Part shown: positions 1 to 7,820 of the stretch, piece by piece
Layout: the number at the start of each line of letters is the position of its first letter
How positions within the stretch are numbered: the stretch's first letter is position 1
Assembly (NCBI GenBank): GCA_963724735.1
Contig: CAVRVX010000001.1
Coordinates: forward strand, 62,001-126,000
Source of the DNA: Rhodoplanes sp963724735
Lineage (GTDB): Bacteria > Pseudomonadota > Alphaproteobacteria > Rhizobiales > Xanthobacteraceae
Direction of reading: 5' to 3'
DNA length: 64,000 nt
Notes under the pieces: generated by a model
Databases searched by the model: none
What the model saw: only the letters and a program-made list of their open reading frames with translations
Told to the model about the DNA's origin: nothing
Position numbers and translations under genes: made by a program

Positions 1-1
1 G

Positions 2-1522
2 AGCTTCTTTTATGTTCAATTCAAGCTGTATTTTGATTCTCTGGTTACCTCAAAAGCCGATGTGATCTGGCGCCGCTTTATCGAAGATCCGAAAAATCCT
101 CTCAGCTATTTACACTACCTGCTCTTTCCGCGCACGTTTCTGCTGTCGATGAATTCGCACCTCGTCTATACGGGCGCGACTTTCGCGGTATTTTCGGCGT
201 TGCTCGGCTGGGCCGTCTACAAGCGGACCGGGTCGACGCTCTACGCCGCCGTCGCGCCCTTCCTGATCTTCAGTGCGGAGGGTCTGTTCCACCCGATCTA
301 TCAGTTGCCGTCCAAGCTCGCCGATCCGCCGGCCGCTTTCATTTTCGGAGCGGCAGTGCTCTGCCTCGTCATCTCGGATGACGCGCGGTCTCTGAAATGG
401 CTCGCTGGGTTCGGCCTGTTCGCGGGCCTCACTCTGCTCAGCCGTTTCACCGCATCCGGATATTTGTTCTGCGTGTGCGCCCCGGTGCTCGCGTTCTACT
501 TGCTGCGCCGACTACGCGATCCGGCGTACGGGTGGCGGCATGTGGCGTGGGCGGTTCTGGCGATCGCCATCCCGCTCGTCGCGGTGGGAGGCTGGCATTT
601 CACGACGCATGTTCGCGAGGTGCTGTTCTTCTACAGCGTCGCAGGATCGAGCCTCAATCAGACGTTTGCGAGCGCGTTCGAGCTGACGCTGCTCAAGTTC
701 CTCGTGAACTTCGCTGGCGGCCTTGGGATCGCGGTGTTGATTCTGGTCTGTGGCTCCTATGCCGTGATGTTTTGGCCGCCGCCCCGAGGGATCTCGGACT
801 TCCTCGTCACCGCCTGGCTCGCAATTGGGGTGCCGCTGGTCATTGTCGGCGTGCTCCGCGTCGAAGACAACTCGCCGCAGCTGGCCTTTGGGCTCGCCGG
901 CTATCTGCTGTTCGCTTTGACCCCGTTTTCGATCGCCGCGCTGCCCGAAAAGGAACGACGCGGCGCAACCCGCCATGCATTGGTGGTCGCCATCGCGCTC
1001 GTGCCCGCGACTATGTTCGCCTTGGCGATCCGTCCTTACCGAAGCTATGTCTTCAATATCGAGCCGCAGGAGCTTTCCGTCACAGCGGCCAACCGGAAAA
1101 TGGCGGAATATGCGGCGACGCGCCAACGCGAGCAGGGGCGCGAGCAGGCCATCGACGCCGGCTTCGACTATCAATGGCGACATCTGCAGCCGACGGCCTT
1201 GTATCGGTTCGGCAGCCTGCTGCGAACCGATCGGCAGTTCGAAATCCGCAAAGAGCAGTGGTGGCTGAAATACCGCGACCGGACGCCTCAGGAGATCGCG
1301 CGGCTGCTCGCAGCCGACTATGACGCCAACACCGATATCCTCTACTTCCTGGCCGACCCGGCGGCTCCGGAAGCCCGCAACGTGGTGAAGGACGACTTCA
1401 CCATCGCGGTCGCCGAGGGCGTGATCGATTGGCTGCGATCCTCGCCCAACTGGTCTAAGCTTGGCGACGTGCCGAGCCCTTGGGGCGCGGTCGAGGTCTG
1501 GGCGAACAGGAAGCGACAGTGA
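2..1522 (+). CDS. Multi-pass membrane protein, GT39/PMT-like, 5' end outside window
   Basis: Partial gene: the frame is open from base 2 with no stop, so the GTG at 62 is internal and the start lies before the window. The visible 506 residues have about eight to ten hydrophobic segments in the first two thirds, then a soluble tail of roughly 170 residues after the last segment (near AIRPYRSYVFN). This layout fits the lipid-linked-sugar glycosyltransferases of the GT39/PMT/ArnT superfamily. Their catalytic acidic residues lie in the first periplasmic loop, which is not visible, so activity cannot be confirmed. It ends 25 bases before rfbB and probably shares its transcript. A role in polysaccharide assembly is inferred from context. 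Confidence 0.6.
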   Translation, partial: SFFYVQFKLYFDSLVTSKADVIWRRFIEDPKNPLSYLHYLLFPRTFLLSMNSHLVYTGATFAVFSALLGWAVYKRTGSTLYAAVAPFLIFSAEGLFHPIYQLPSKLADPPAAFIFGAAVLCLVISDDARSLKWLAGFGLFAGLTLLSRFTASGYLFCVCAPVLAFYLLRRLRDPAYGWRHVAWAVLAIAIPLVAVGGWHFTTHVREVLFFYSVAGSSLNQTFASAFELTLLKFLVNFAGGLGIAVLILVCGSYAVMFWPPPRGISDFLVTAWLAIGVPLVIVGVLRVEDNSPQLAFGLAGYLLFALTPFSIAALPEKERRGATRHALVVAIALVPATMFALAIRPYRSYVFNIEPQELSVTAANRKMAEYAATRQREQGREQAIDAGFDYQWRHLQPTALYRFGSLLRTDRQFEIRKEQWWLKYRDRTPQEIARLLAADYDANTDILYFLADPAAPEARNVVKDDFTIAVAEGVIDWLRSSPNWSKLGDVPSPWGAVEVWANRKRQ

Positions 1523-1547
1523 CGCAAGCTTGGGTCGACGCGCGATC

Positions 1548-2636
1548 ATGATCCGGCCCGCCAGCTCGGATAATGCATGGTGCATGGTGACGGGCGGCGC
1601 CGGCTTCATCGGCTCGGCATTGGCGCGCCGGCTGGTCCATGGCGGCCGTGGCGTGGTCAATGTCGACAAGCTCACTTATGCGGCGAACCTCGCCAACTGC
1701 CGTCCGGTCGAGAATGCAGCGAACTACCGGTTCGAGAAAGCCGATATCGCGGACGGCCATAGGATGGCCGAGTTATTCGCCGGTTACCGACCGAAGATCG
1801 TCTTCCATCTTGCCGCGGAAACGCACGTCGATCGATCGATCGACGGACCCGGACCATTCGTGCAGACAAATGTGGTCGGGACCTCGGTTCTCCTGGATGT
1901 CGCGCGCGCCCACTGGCAGCGCCTGCGCGAGAACGAGCGGGCGCAGTTCAGGTTCATTCTGGTTTCGACCGACGAAGTCTATGGCTCGCTGGCAAGCGAG
2001 GGGCGGTTTGATTCCGATTCGCGCTATGACCCGAGCTCTCCCTATGCCGCTTCAAAGGCGGCGGCAGATCATCTCGCCCGAGCTTGGCGCCGCACCTATG
2101 GACTCCCGACCATCGTGACCAACTGTGGCAATAATTTCGGACCGTACCAGTTTCCCGAGAAGCTCATCCCCTTGACCATCTTGAACGCCTGGGAAGGCCG
2201 GGAGTTGCCGGTCTATGGGCGGGGCGAGAATGTCCGCGACTGGATTTACGTCGATGACCACGCCGCCGCGCTGGAGCGCGTTGCGGATGCGGGTCAGCCG
2301 GGCGAGACCTATTTGATCGGCGCGCGGGGTGAGCGGCGCAACATCGATGTGGTCCGCGCGATCTGCGACGTGCTCGACACGGTCACGCCCAAGCGGGAGC
2401 TTGCGGGCGGACATGCCGACCTGATTCGGTTTGTGACGGATCGGCCGGGCCACGACTTTCGCTATGCCATCGATCCGAGCGCCGCCGAAACCGCCCTTGG
2501 TTGGCGTGCGGAGCGGTCGTTTGAAGATGGGCTGCGCGAGACGGTCCAGTGGTATCTGGCGAACCGGGGCTGGTGCGATGAAGCAACGGAAATCTATCGC
2601 CGGGCGCGGCTAGGGCTGGCGAAGGGGGCTGCCTGA
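1548..2636 (+). CDS. rfbB: dTDP-glucose 4,6-dehydratase
   Basis: Converts dTDP-glucose to dTDP-4-keto-6-deoxyglucose, the branch point for dTDP-deoxysugars. The 362-residue extended SDR protein has the NAD-binding GGAGFIG motif near residues 16-22, the STDEVYG segment that carries the catalytic Thr-Asp-Glu of this family, and the YAASK motif (catalytic Tyr and Lys). ATG 1548 was chosen because frame residues upstream of it look non-homologous; ATG 1584 would sit directly on the nucleotide-binding strand and is too late. The stop overlaps the rfbA start by one base, so translation is coupled. No rfbC or rfbD follows here, so the final sugar is not simply dTDP-rhamnose as far as this window shows. 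Confidence 0.93.
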   Translation: MIRPASSDNAWCMVTGGAGFIGSALARRLVHGGRGVVNVDKLTYAANLANCRPVENAANYRFEKADIADGHRMAELFAGYRPKIVFHLAAETHVDRSIDGPGPFVQTNVVGTSVLLDVARAHWQRLRENERAQFRFILVSTDEVYGSLASEGRFDSDSRYDPSSPYAASKAAADHLARAWRRTYGLPTIVTNCGNNFGPYQFPEKLIPLTILNAWEGRELPVYGRGENVRDWIYVDDHAAALERVADAGQPGETYLIGARGERRNIDVVRAICDVLDTVTPKRELAGGHADLIRFVTDRPGHDFRYAIDPSAAETALGWRAERSFEDGLRETVQWYLANRGWCDEATEIYRRARLGLAKGAA

Positions 2637-3508
2637 TGCGCGGAATCGTGCTGGCGGGGGGGACGGGAAGCCGCCTCTTTCCGGTGACGCTCGGGGTCAA
2701 CAAGCATCTGCTGCCGATCTACGACAAGCCGATGATCTATTACCCGATCGCGGTGCTGATGCTGGCAGGCGTGCGGGAGATTCTGCTGATTACGCGATCG
2801 CCCGACATCCCGTCGTTCAAGCGGCTGCTGGGCGACGGCAGCGCTCTTGGGCTCGATATCACCTATCGCGCCCAGAACAAGCCGCGCGGCATCGCCGAGG
2901 CGTTCATCATCGGACGCGATTTCATCGAGGGTCAGCGGGTCGCGCTCATCCTTGGCGACAATATATTTTTCGGCGGCACGCTCCGCTCCATTCTCAAGCG
3001 CTGCGGCCGGTTCGAAAAAGGCGCCGTCAATTTCGCCTACCAGGTGCTCCACCCGGAACGGTTCGGGATCGTAAAGTTCGACGGCCGCGGCCGGCCGATC
3101 GAGATTGTCGAAAAACCAAGCCCTGCGCCATCCAACTGGGCGATCACCGGGCTGTATTTCTTCGACGAACAGGTCGCCGATATCGCGGCGGATGTGAAGC
3201 CGTCGGGCCGCGGCGAATTGGAAATCGCCGAGGTGAACAACGCCTATCTCCGCGCCGGCAAGCTAATGATCGAGCGGCTCGGACGCGGCATGCTGTGGCT
3301 CGATGCGGGCACGCCGGAAGAGCTTCTCGGCGCGGCTCACTTCGTGCAGACCGTCGAGGCGCGGCAGGGGCTCAAGATTGCGGCGCTCGAGGAGATCGCC
3401 TGGCGGGAGGGCTTCATCGACCGCGCCGCGTTTGCGAAGCTCGCTGCGGCCCAGCGAGGAACGGCATACGCCGAACATTTGCGCCGGCTCGCGGGCGTAA
3501 AGACATGA
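2636..3508 (+). CDS. rfbA: Glucose-1-phosphate thymidylyltransferase
   Basis: Makes dTDP-glucose from dTTP and glucose-1-phosphate, the substrate of the preceding dehydratase. The protein is 290 residues, the normal family length. It opens with the nucleotide-binding loop LAGGTGSRLFPVT, followed by KHLLPIYDKPMIYYP. The Mg-binding LGDNIFFG segment lies near residue 110 and the sugar-phosphate-binding EKP lies about 50 residues further on. ATG 2636 overlaps the rfbB TGA (TGATG), a classic coupled arrangement. Together with rfbB it commits dTTP to a deoxysugar branch used by the surrounding glycosyltransferases. Confidence 0.95.
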   Translation: MRGIVLAGGTGSRLFPVTLGVNKHLLPIYDKPMIYYPIAVLMLAGVREILLITRSPDIPSFKRLLGDGSALGLDITYRAQNKPRGIAEAFIIGRDFIEGQRVALILGDNIFFGGTLRSILKRCGRFEKGAVNFAYQVLHPERFGIVKFDGRGRPIEIVEKPSPAPSNWAITGLYFFDEQVADIAADVKPSGRGELEIAEVNNAYLRAGKLMIERLGRGMLWLDAGTPEELLGAAHFVQTVEARQGLKIAALEEIAWREGFIDRAAFAKLAAAQRGTAYAEHLRRLAGVKT

Positions 3509-3527
3509 CCGCGACTATCGGCAGCCC

Positions 3528-4469
3528 GTGTTTGACCAGTTCGGATCGCCGCCCGTGAGCGTCTATGTGCATCCGCAAGGACTCTGCGAGAGCCCGAATG
3601 TCGGGAGTGGAACGCGCGTGTGGGCGTTTGCGCATGTCCTGCCCCGGGCCGTGATCGGCGCGGATTGCAACATCTGCGATCACGTCTTCGTCGAGAACGA
3701 TGTCGTTATCGGCGACCGGGTCACGGTTAAATGCGGCGTCCAGCTGTGGGACGGGGTTCGCCTCGAGGACGACGTCTTTGTCGGCCCGAACGCGACGTTC
3801 ACGAACGACCCGATGCCGCGCAGCAAGGTCTATCCGGCCGACTTCTCAAAAACCATTATCCGGCGCGGCGCCTCGATCGGAGCGAACGCGACGATCCTGC
3901 CCGGCCTCACGGTTGGAGAAGGCGCCCTTGTCGCGGCGGGCAGCGTGGTCACGCGCGATGTGCCGGCCCGGGTTCTGGTGCGAGGCAGTCCGGCGCGTCC
4001 CGTATCCTTCCTCGACGCGGTGTTGGTCGAAATGGCCGCTTGCGTTGCTGCGGACGGCCCACACGAGCCGCTGGCCGGCGTCAGACTGCACCGGCTTCGT
4101 TGGACCAGTCGGGCCGGAACGCTCGTCGCGACCGCGATCCAGCGCGATGTCCCGTTTGCCCCGCGGTGCTTCACTGCCGTGGCGGAGCCTCCGGCCGGAG
4201 GTCTGGTCGGCGACCACGCGCGCGTCCGTTGCAGCCAGTTCCTTTTGCTGGTGTCGGGCGCGGTCACGGCGCTTGTCGACAATGCGCTTGAACGCCGCGC
4301 CATCCGCCTATCCGCTCCCGGCGACACGATCCTCATTCCGCCCGGAACCTGGGGCGGTCAACTTGCCTTCGCGCCGGGAACCGTGCTTGGCGTCTTTGCG
4401 TCGGACGAAGACGACGAGGCGGATTATGTCCGGGACTACGGAGAGTTTTTGACGAGGTTCGGGCGGTGA
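3528..4469 (+). CDS. WxcM-like fusion: hexapeptide acyltransferase plus FdtA-type 3,4-ketoisomerase
   Basis: The 313-residue protein has two domains. Residues about 1-160 are a left-handed beta-helix acyltransferase with hexapeptide repeats (IGADCN, IGDRVT, VGPNAT, IGANAT). Residues about 175-313 are a cupin like the dTDP-4-keto-6-deoxyhexose 3,4-ketoisomerases FdtA/WxcM, recognisable from QFLLLVSG, IPPGTW and ASDEDDEADYVRDYGEFL. Such fusions normally act on the RfbB product on the way to N-acylated 3-amino-3,6-dideoxyhexoses. No 3-aminotransferase is visible here. The family's H-A-H pair reads H230-A-R232. Start is uncertain: GTG 3528, GTG 3555 and GTG 3567 are all in frame. The gene ends in a GTGA overlap with gtrA. 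Confidence 0.82.
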   Translation: MFDQFGSPPVSVYVHPQGLCESPNVGSGTRVWAFAHVLPRAVIGADCNICDHVFVENDVVIGDRVTVKCGVQLWDGVRLEDDVFVGPNATFTNDPMPRSKVYPADFSKTIIRRGASIGANATILPGLTVGEGALVAAGSVVTRDVPARVLVRGSPARPVSFLDAVLVEMAACVAADGPHEPLAGVRLHRLRWTSRAGTLVATAIQRDVPFAPRCFTAVAEPPAGGLVGDHARVRCSQFLLLVSGAVTALVDNALERRAIRLSAPGDTILIPPGTWGGQLAFAPGTVLGVFASDEDDEADYVRDYGEFLTRFGR

Positions 4470-4891
4470 ATGACACGGGGCTCGCCCGCGCGCCTGATCG
4501 CAAGGGCGACGATGCCCGCGCGCGACGATGGATTGCATTTGTACTGACCGGCGGCCTCAACACGACGACGACGGTCTTGCTGGCGTGGGCGTTGATGTTG
4601 GTCGTCGACTATCGGATCGCGTATCTGGCGAGCTTTGCGGTTGGGATCGTGATTGCAAACTACCTCTATTCTGCATTCGTCTTTAGAGTGCCTGCACGAG
4701 CAAAGAACACGCTGCCGCTCGGCGCATGGTATGTGGTGAGCGGCGCGTTCGGAACCTTGCTTGTTTCGTTGTTCACCGAGTTCTTCGGGGTCGTGCCGCA
4801 GGCGAGCGTCGTCCTCGCGGCGGCGCTGATGACGCCGATCAACTACGTCGCGTCGAAAACGATCCTGTCGACGCGCCCGCCCAGCGCCTGA
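4466..4891 (+). CDS. GtrA family membrane protein
   Basis: A small 141-residue protein with four hydrophobic helices, matching the GtrA family (proteins that help flip or transfer undecaprenyl-linked sugars). Recognisable stretches are FVLTGGLNTTTTVLLAW in helix 1, NYLYSAFVFR after helix 2, and NYVASKTILS near the C-terminus, which corresponds to the family's conserved NF...RR/K ending. GTG 4466 overlaps the upstream stop (GTGA), so it is the last gene of the dTDP-sugar operon. It then meets the NeuA-like gene convergently. Confidence 0.85.
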   Translation: MNDTGLARAPDRKGDDARARRWIAFVLTGGLNTTTTVLLAWALMLVVDYRIAYLASFAVGIVIANYLYSAFVFRVPARAKNTLPLGAWYVVSGAFGTLLVSLFTEFFGVVPQASVVLAAALMTPINYVASKTILSTRPPSA

Positions 4892-4946
4892 ACGGTTGCG
4901 AGCGGCCAAGCTTGACAGGTTTCCAGCTCGCCGCATCAGGCCTGCG

Positions 4947-5753
4947 CTACGATGTCGCCGTGTGCTCGGACTGCCCCATTGTTCCGGGTGGCAGCCGCTC
5001 GGCAGGGTAGGGCGGTCGGTCGATCTCAGGCAAGCGCGCCTCGCCCATCGCGATCAGACGCTCGGCCCACCACAGATCCTTCGGCCGGTTGATGTCGAGC
5101 CCCTCGTCGGCCTCGGTAAAGAACGGCAGCATCGCCGTGCCCGCGATGGTGCCGGTGTCGCGGATCACCCGCGACCAGGCGATCTCGAGGCTCGCGTTCT
5201 GGACATAGACCGCCGGCAGGGCGGCCATCTGCTGGCTGTGCCAAGGCGCGTCCGCGGGAGAGAGCGGCAGCAACGGCAAGAGCCTGTCACCGCGGACGAC
5301 CCACATTTTTCCCGGATGCTGCTCGACGCGCTCGACGGCCCGCAGCGAGTCGATTCCGTCCGCGGCGAGGAACCGGGCCCATGCGCGCCGGATCGTCTGC
5401 GGCTTGCGGAAGGGAGAAGTCGGGCGAAGGATCGAAAAGGCGTCGAAAGGCCGGCCGGCCGCGTCAAGCCGTTCGACCGTGAGCTTCACCCACTCAGCGT
5501 CGGGCGAGCGGTCGCCGGAAATCTCGGCTGGGCGGAGGAACGGCGCCTCCGCGCCGTAGTGACGCGCGATGTCGGCATAAATCTCCGAATCCGTGGACAC
5601 GATCACGGCGTCGAACACGCCGGAGGCGCGCGCGGCGCAGATGGAGTAGGCCACGACAGGGTGGCCGGCAAGGAGGCGGATGTTCTTGTGCGGCAATCGT
5701 TTCGAGCCCGATCGCGCAGGAATGAAGGCCACCGCCGACGGCTGCGCATCCAT
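4947..5753 (-). CDS. NeuA/PseF-like acylneuraminate cytidylyltransferase family protein
   Basis: Family reaction: activation of a nonulosonic acid with CTP to the CMP-sugar. The 268-residue protein starts with the nucleotide-binding signature IPARSGSKRLPHKN near residue 10. It continues with STDSE and LRPTSPFR (substrate pocket) and ends with GLDINRPKDLWWAE, equivalent to the metal-binding DIDxxxD motif. ATG 5753 is preferred over TTG 5789 because it begins directly before the conserved fold. It is the last gene of a minus-strand trio (FkbM methyltransferase, GT4, this gene), about 23 kb from the only NeuB-like gene in the window. The actual sugar substrate is unknown. Confidence 0.82.
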   Translation of the reverse strand: MDAQPSAVAFIPARSGSKRLPHKNIRLLAGHPVVAYSICAARASGVFDAVIVSTDSEIYADIARHYGAEAPFLRPAEISGDRSPDAEWVKLTVERLDAAGRPFDAFSILRPTSPFRKPQTIRRAWARFLAADGIDSLRAVERVEQHPGKMWVVRGDRLLPLLPLSPADAPWHSQQMAALPAVYVQNASLEIAWSRVIRDTGTIAGTAMLPFFTEADEGLDINRPKDLWWAERLIAMGEARLPEIDRPPYPAERLPPGTMGQSEHTATS

Positions 5754-5827
5754 GAGGTCGTCCAGTCGGATTTCGCGTGAGGCTGGCAAGCCGAACGGTC
5801 CCGTCTACGCATGCCCGACCGGACGCG

Positions 5828-6937
5828 TCAAGCGCACCGCGCGGCCTCGGCCGCCAGACGGCGGATGAACCGCGTGGTGGAGAGGTCCTCTTGCGTCTCC
5901 TTCACGCGGGCGCGCAGCCGGGCGTACAGGTCCGTATCCGTGGCGAGCCGCTGCATCGCGTCGGCGAGCGCCTCCGGCGTCACGTCTTGCGCGATCAGCC
6001 CGGTCTGTTCGTGGTCGACCTGCTCGCGCAGCCCCCCGACCGGCGTGGCGACGACGGGCAGGCCGCAGCCGAAGGCCGAGGCGGCGGCGCCCGATTGGCT
6101 TGCCTCCGTATAACTCAGCACGGCGGCGTCGTAACGAGCGTGGATCGCGCCGATCTCCGCATCGTCGATCCACCGGTTAACGACTTCGGCGCCGAGCGCC
6201 TGCAGCCTCGACTTAAGCGCCTCGATATCGCCTTTGCCGGCCACGCCGAGGCGAAAGGGAACCCCGCGCCATCGCAGAATCTCGGCGGCGGCGACCAGGA
6301 GGTCTGGACCCTTGTAGGAGGCGATCCGCCCGAAGAAGAGGAAGCCGAACGGCGCCGGCGAGCCCGAAGCTTTGGCCGCCGATAGGTCATGGCGAAACGC
6401 CGGCAACGGAACGACTCCGATCGCCTCGACAGGCGCAATTCCGCGCTCGACCAGGAGATCCGCGACATGCCGGCTCAAGGCGACGACACGGTCGGCCCTT
6501 CGCGCATCGCGCAGCAGCCAATCGGTCAGAAGCGCGGTCGAGTCGCCGGGATGCGCCTCGGCGTCGTGCACGACGACCACGTAGCGCGCTCCGGCGCGCT
6601 TGACTGCGCCGCCGATCAAGGGCGTCCATATATGCGACATCAGGACGATGACCGAATCGATGCGGTGACGGGCGATGAGTGCGCCAAGCTCGCGGCGAAG
6701 CGCCCGCAGGCGGTCGAGCCGCATTGCGCCGATCCCGCTGTCGAAGGTGGACACCACGTGGACAGGGGCGCCGGCCGTCCGGCACAGATCGAGCAGTTCG
6801 TTGCTCGCGGACACGACGATGTGGCCTTCGATCTCGGCGATGTCCGGCAGCGCTCTGGCAATGTCGAGCGCAAGTCGCGGCAGCGCCCCCCTGCGGCCGA
6901 GATAGACGAACAGGAGCCGCTGCGGAGTGGCGGTCAC
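5828..6937 (-). CDS. Glycosyltransferase family 4 protein
   Basis: A 369-residue GT-B fold protein. The C-terminal half carries the donor-binding features of GT4 retaining transferases: FGRIASYKGPDLLVAAA (residues about 203-219), then SYTEASQSGAAASAFGCGLPVVATPVGG, in which the usual acidic E-x7-E region is modified to E-A-S-Q-S-G-A-A-A-S. The start GTG 6937 overlaps the stop of the upstream methyltransferase gene by four bases. No membrane segment is visible, so it probably acts at the cytoplasmic face on lipid-linked glycan. Donor and acceptor cannot be predicted. Confidence 0.85.
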   Translation of the reverse strand: MTATPQRLLFVYLGRRGALPRLALDIARALPDIAEIEGHIVVSASNELLDLCRTAGAPVHVVSTFDSGIGAMRLDRLRALRRELGALIARHRIDSVIVLMSHIWTPLIGGAVKRAGARYVVVVHDAEAHPGDSTALLTDWLLRDARRADRVVALSRHVADLLVERGIAPVEAIGVVPLPAFRHDLSAAKASGSPAPFGFLFFGRIASYKGPDLLVAAAEILRWRGVPFRLGVAGKGDIEALKSRLQALGAEVVNRWIDDAEIGAIHARYDAAVLSYTEASQSGAAASAFGCGLPVVATPVGGLREQVDHEQTGLIAQDVTPEALADAMQRLATDTDLYARLRARVKETQEDLSTTRFIRRLAAEAARCA

Positions 6938-7740
6938 GCGCTGTGCTCCGCCTTGGGCAGGAAAATCACATTGTTGACCGGTCGTCGTGCCGGCGAGCCG
7001 CAGGCGGCTGCCTGCAGGCTCGCGAGCCGGTCGGCGTCGATCGGCTCGAGTTCTCCGTCCTTTCCGAGCACGAAACCGGCATAGCCGGAGCCGGCCAGCA
7101 AGGCGAAGACGGCCCGCACGTCGGCTCCATGGCGGAATTCGGTTTCGACCATCAGGTTCGGCCGGTGGTTCGCGAGCAAGACGGCCGCGCCGCGCAGCAC
7201 GTCCAGTTCGAAGCCTTCCACGTCGATCTTGATGAAGCCGACCCGTTCATTGCAAGCAAGTCGGACCGCACAGACAGCGTCGAGCGATATCGTGGCGACG
7301 GAATAGCGCATCTCCGGCGCGCCGGGCTCGAAGGCGCGGGGCGCCGTCGCAAGCTTGCCGAGGCCGTGGTGGATGTCGGGAACGACAAGGGTCGCCCGGC
7401 CCGCCGTTTCCGCCGCGGCGGCCTCCACGACATCGACGCGCGGCAATTTCAAGCGCCGCAAATACGCTGCACAGCCTGGATTGGGCTCGATCGCGACGAC
7501 CCGACGGCTGCATCGGGACAGCACGGCCGAGTAGAGTCCGACGTTAGCCCCGACATCGAAGGCGACGTCAGTCTTCGCGACAAGCCGGGGAAGAATCGCA
7601 AGCTCGCGCTCGAACGGCGCGAGGTGAATATGGCGAACCATCCGATAGGCATGGAGCGCCTTCGCCGGAACCGTCCGGCGCGCAAACCGCCTGACCCAAC
7701 GCGCGAACGCCATCGCCGACCCGCCGCTCACATCGCTCAT
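6934..7740 (-). CDS. FkbM family SAM-dependent methyltransferase
   Basis: A 268-residue class I methyltransferase. Motif I is FDVGANVGLYSAVLS, motif II is VVAIEPNPGC, and the FkbM-typical FIKIDVEGFELDVLRGA follows, then PNLMVETEF. FkbM enzymes O-methylate sugars or polyketides, and in this locus O-methylation of a glycan residue is the likely role. The start is uncertain: TTG 7797, ATG 7740 and ATG 7713 are in frame. I took 7740 because TTG 7797 would overlap the divergent acyltransferase region. It is the first gene of the three-gene minus-strand operon. Confidence 0.82.
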   Translation of the reverse strand: MSDVSGGSAMAFARWVRRFARRTVPAKALHAYRMVRHIHLAPFERELAILPRLVAKTDVAFDVGANVGLYSAVLSRCSRRVVAIEPNPGCAAYLRRLKLPRVDVVEAAAAETAGRATLVVPDIHHGLGKLATAPRAFEPGAPEMRYSVATISLDAVCAVRLACNERVGFIKIDVEGFELDVLRGAAVLLANHRPNLMVETEFRHGADVRAVFALLAGSGYAGFVLGKDGELEPIDADRLASLQAAACGSPARRPVNNVIFLPKAEHSA

Positions 7741-7820
7741 TGAGAAAAGTTCGAAATTTTGCCAAACACTAGGCGAATGAACGAACCTTGGAAACAAGGT
7801 CGGGGCTGAGACGATCCGTC

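Noticed and set aside
1827..1844. Perfect 18-bp palindrome made of GATC repeats in rfbB
   Set aside because: It encodes the conserved HVDRSIDGP segment of the enzyme; codon constraints explain it.
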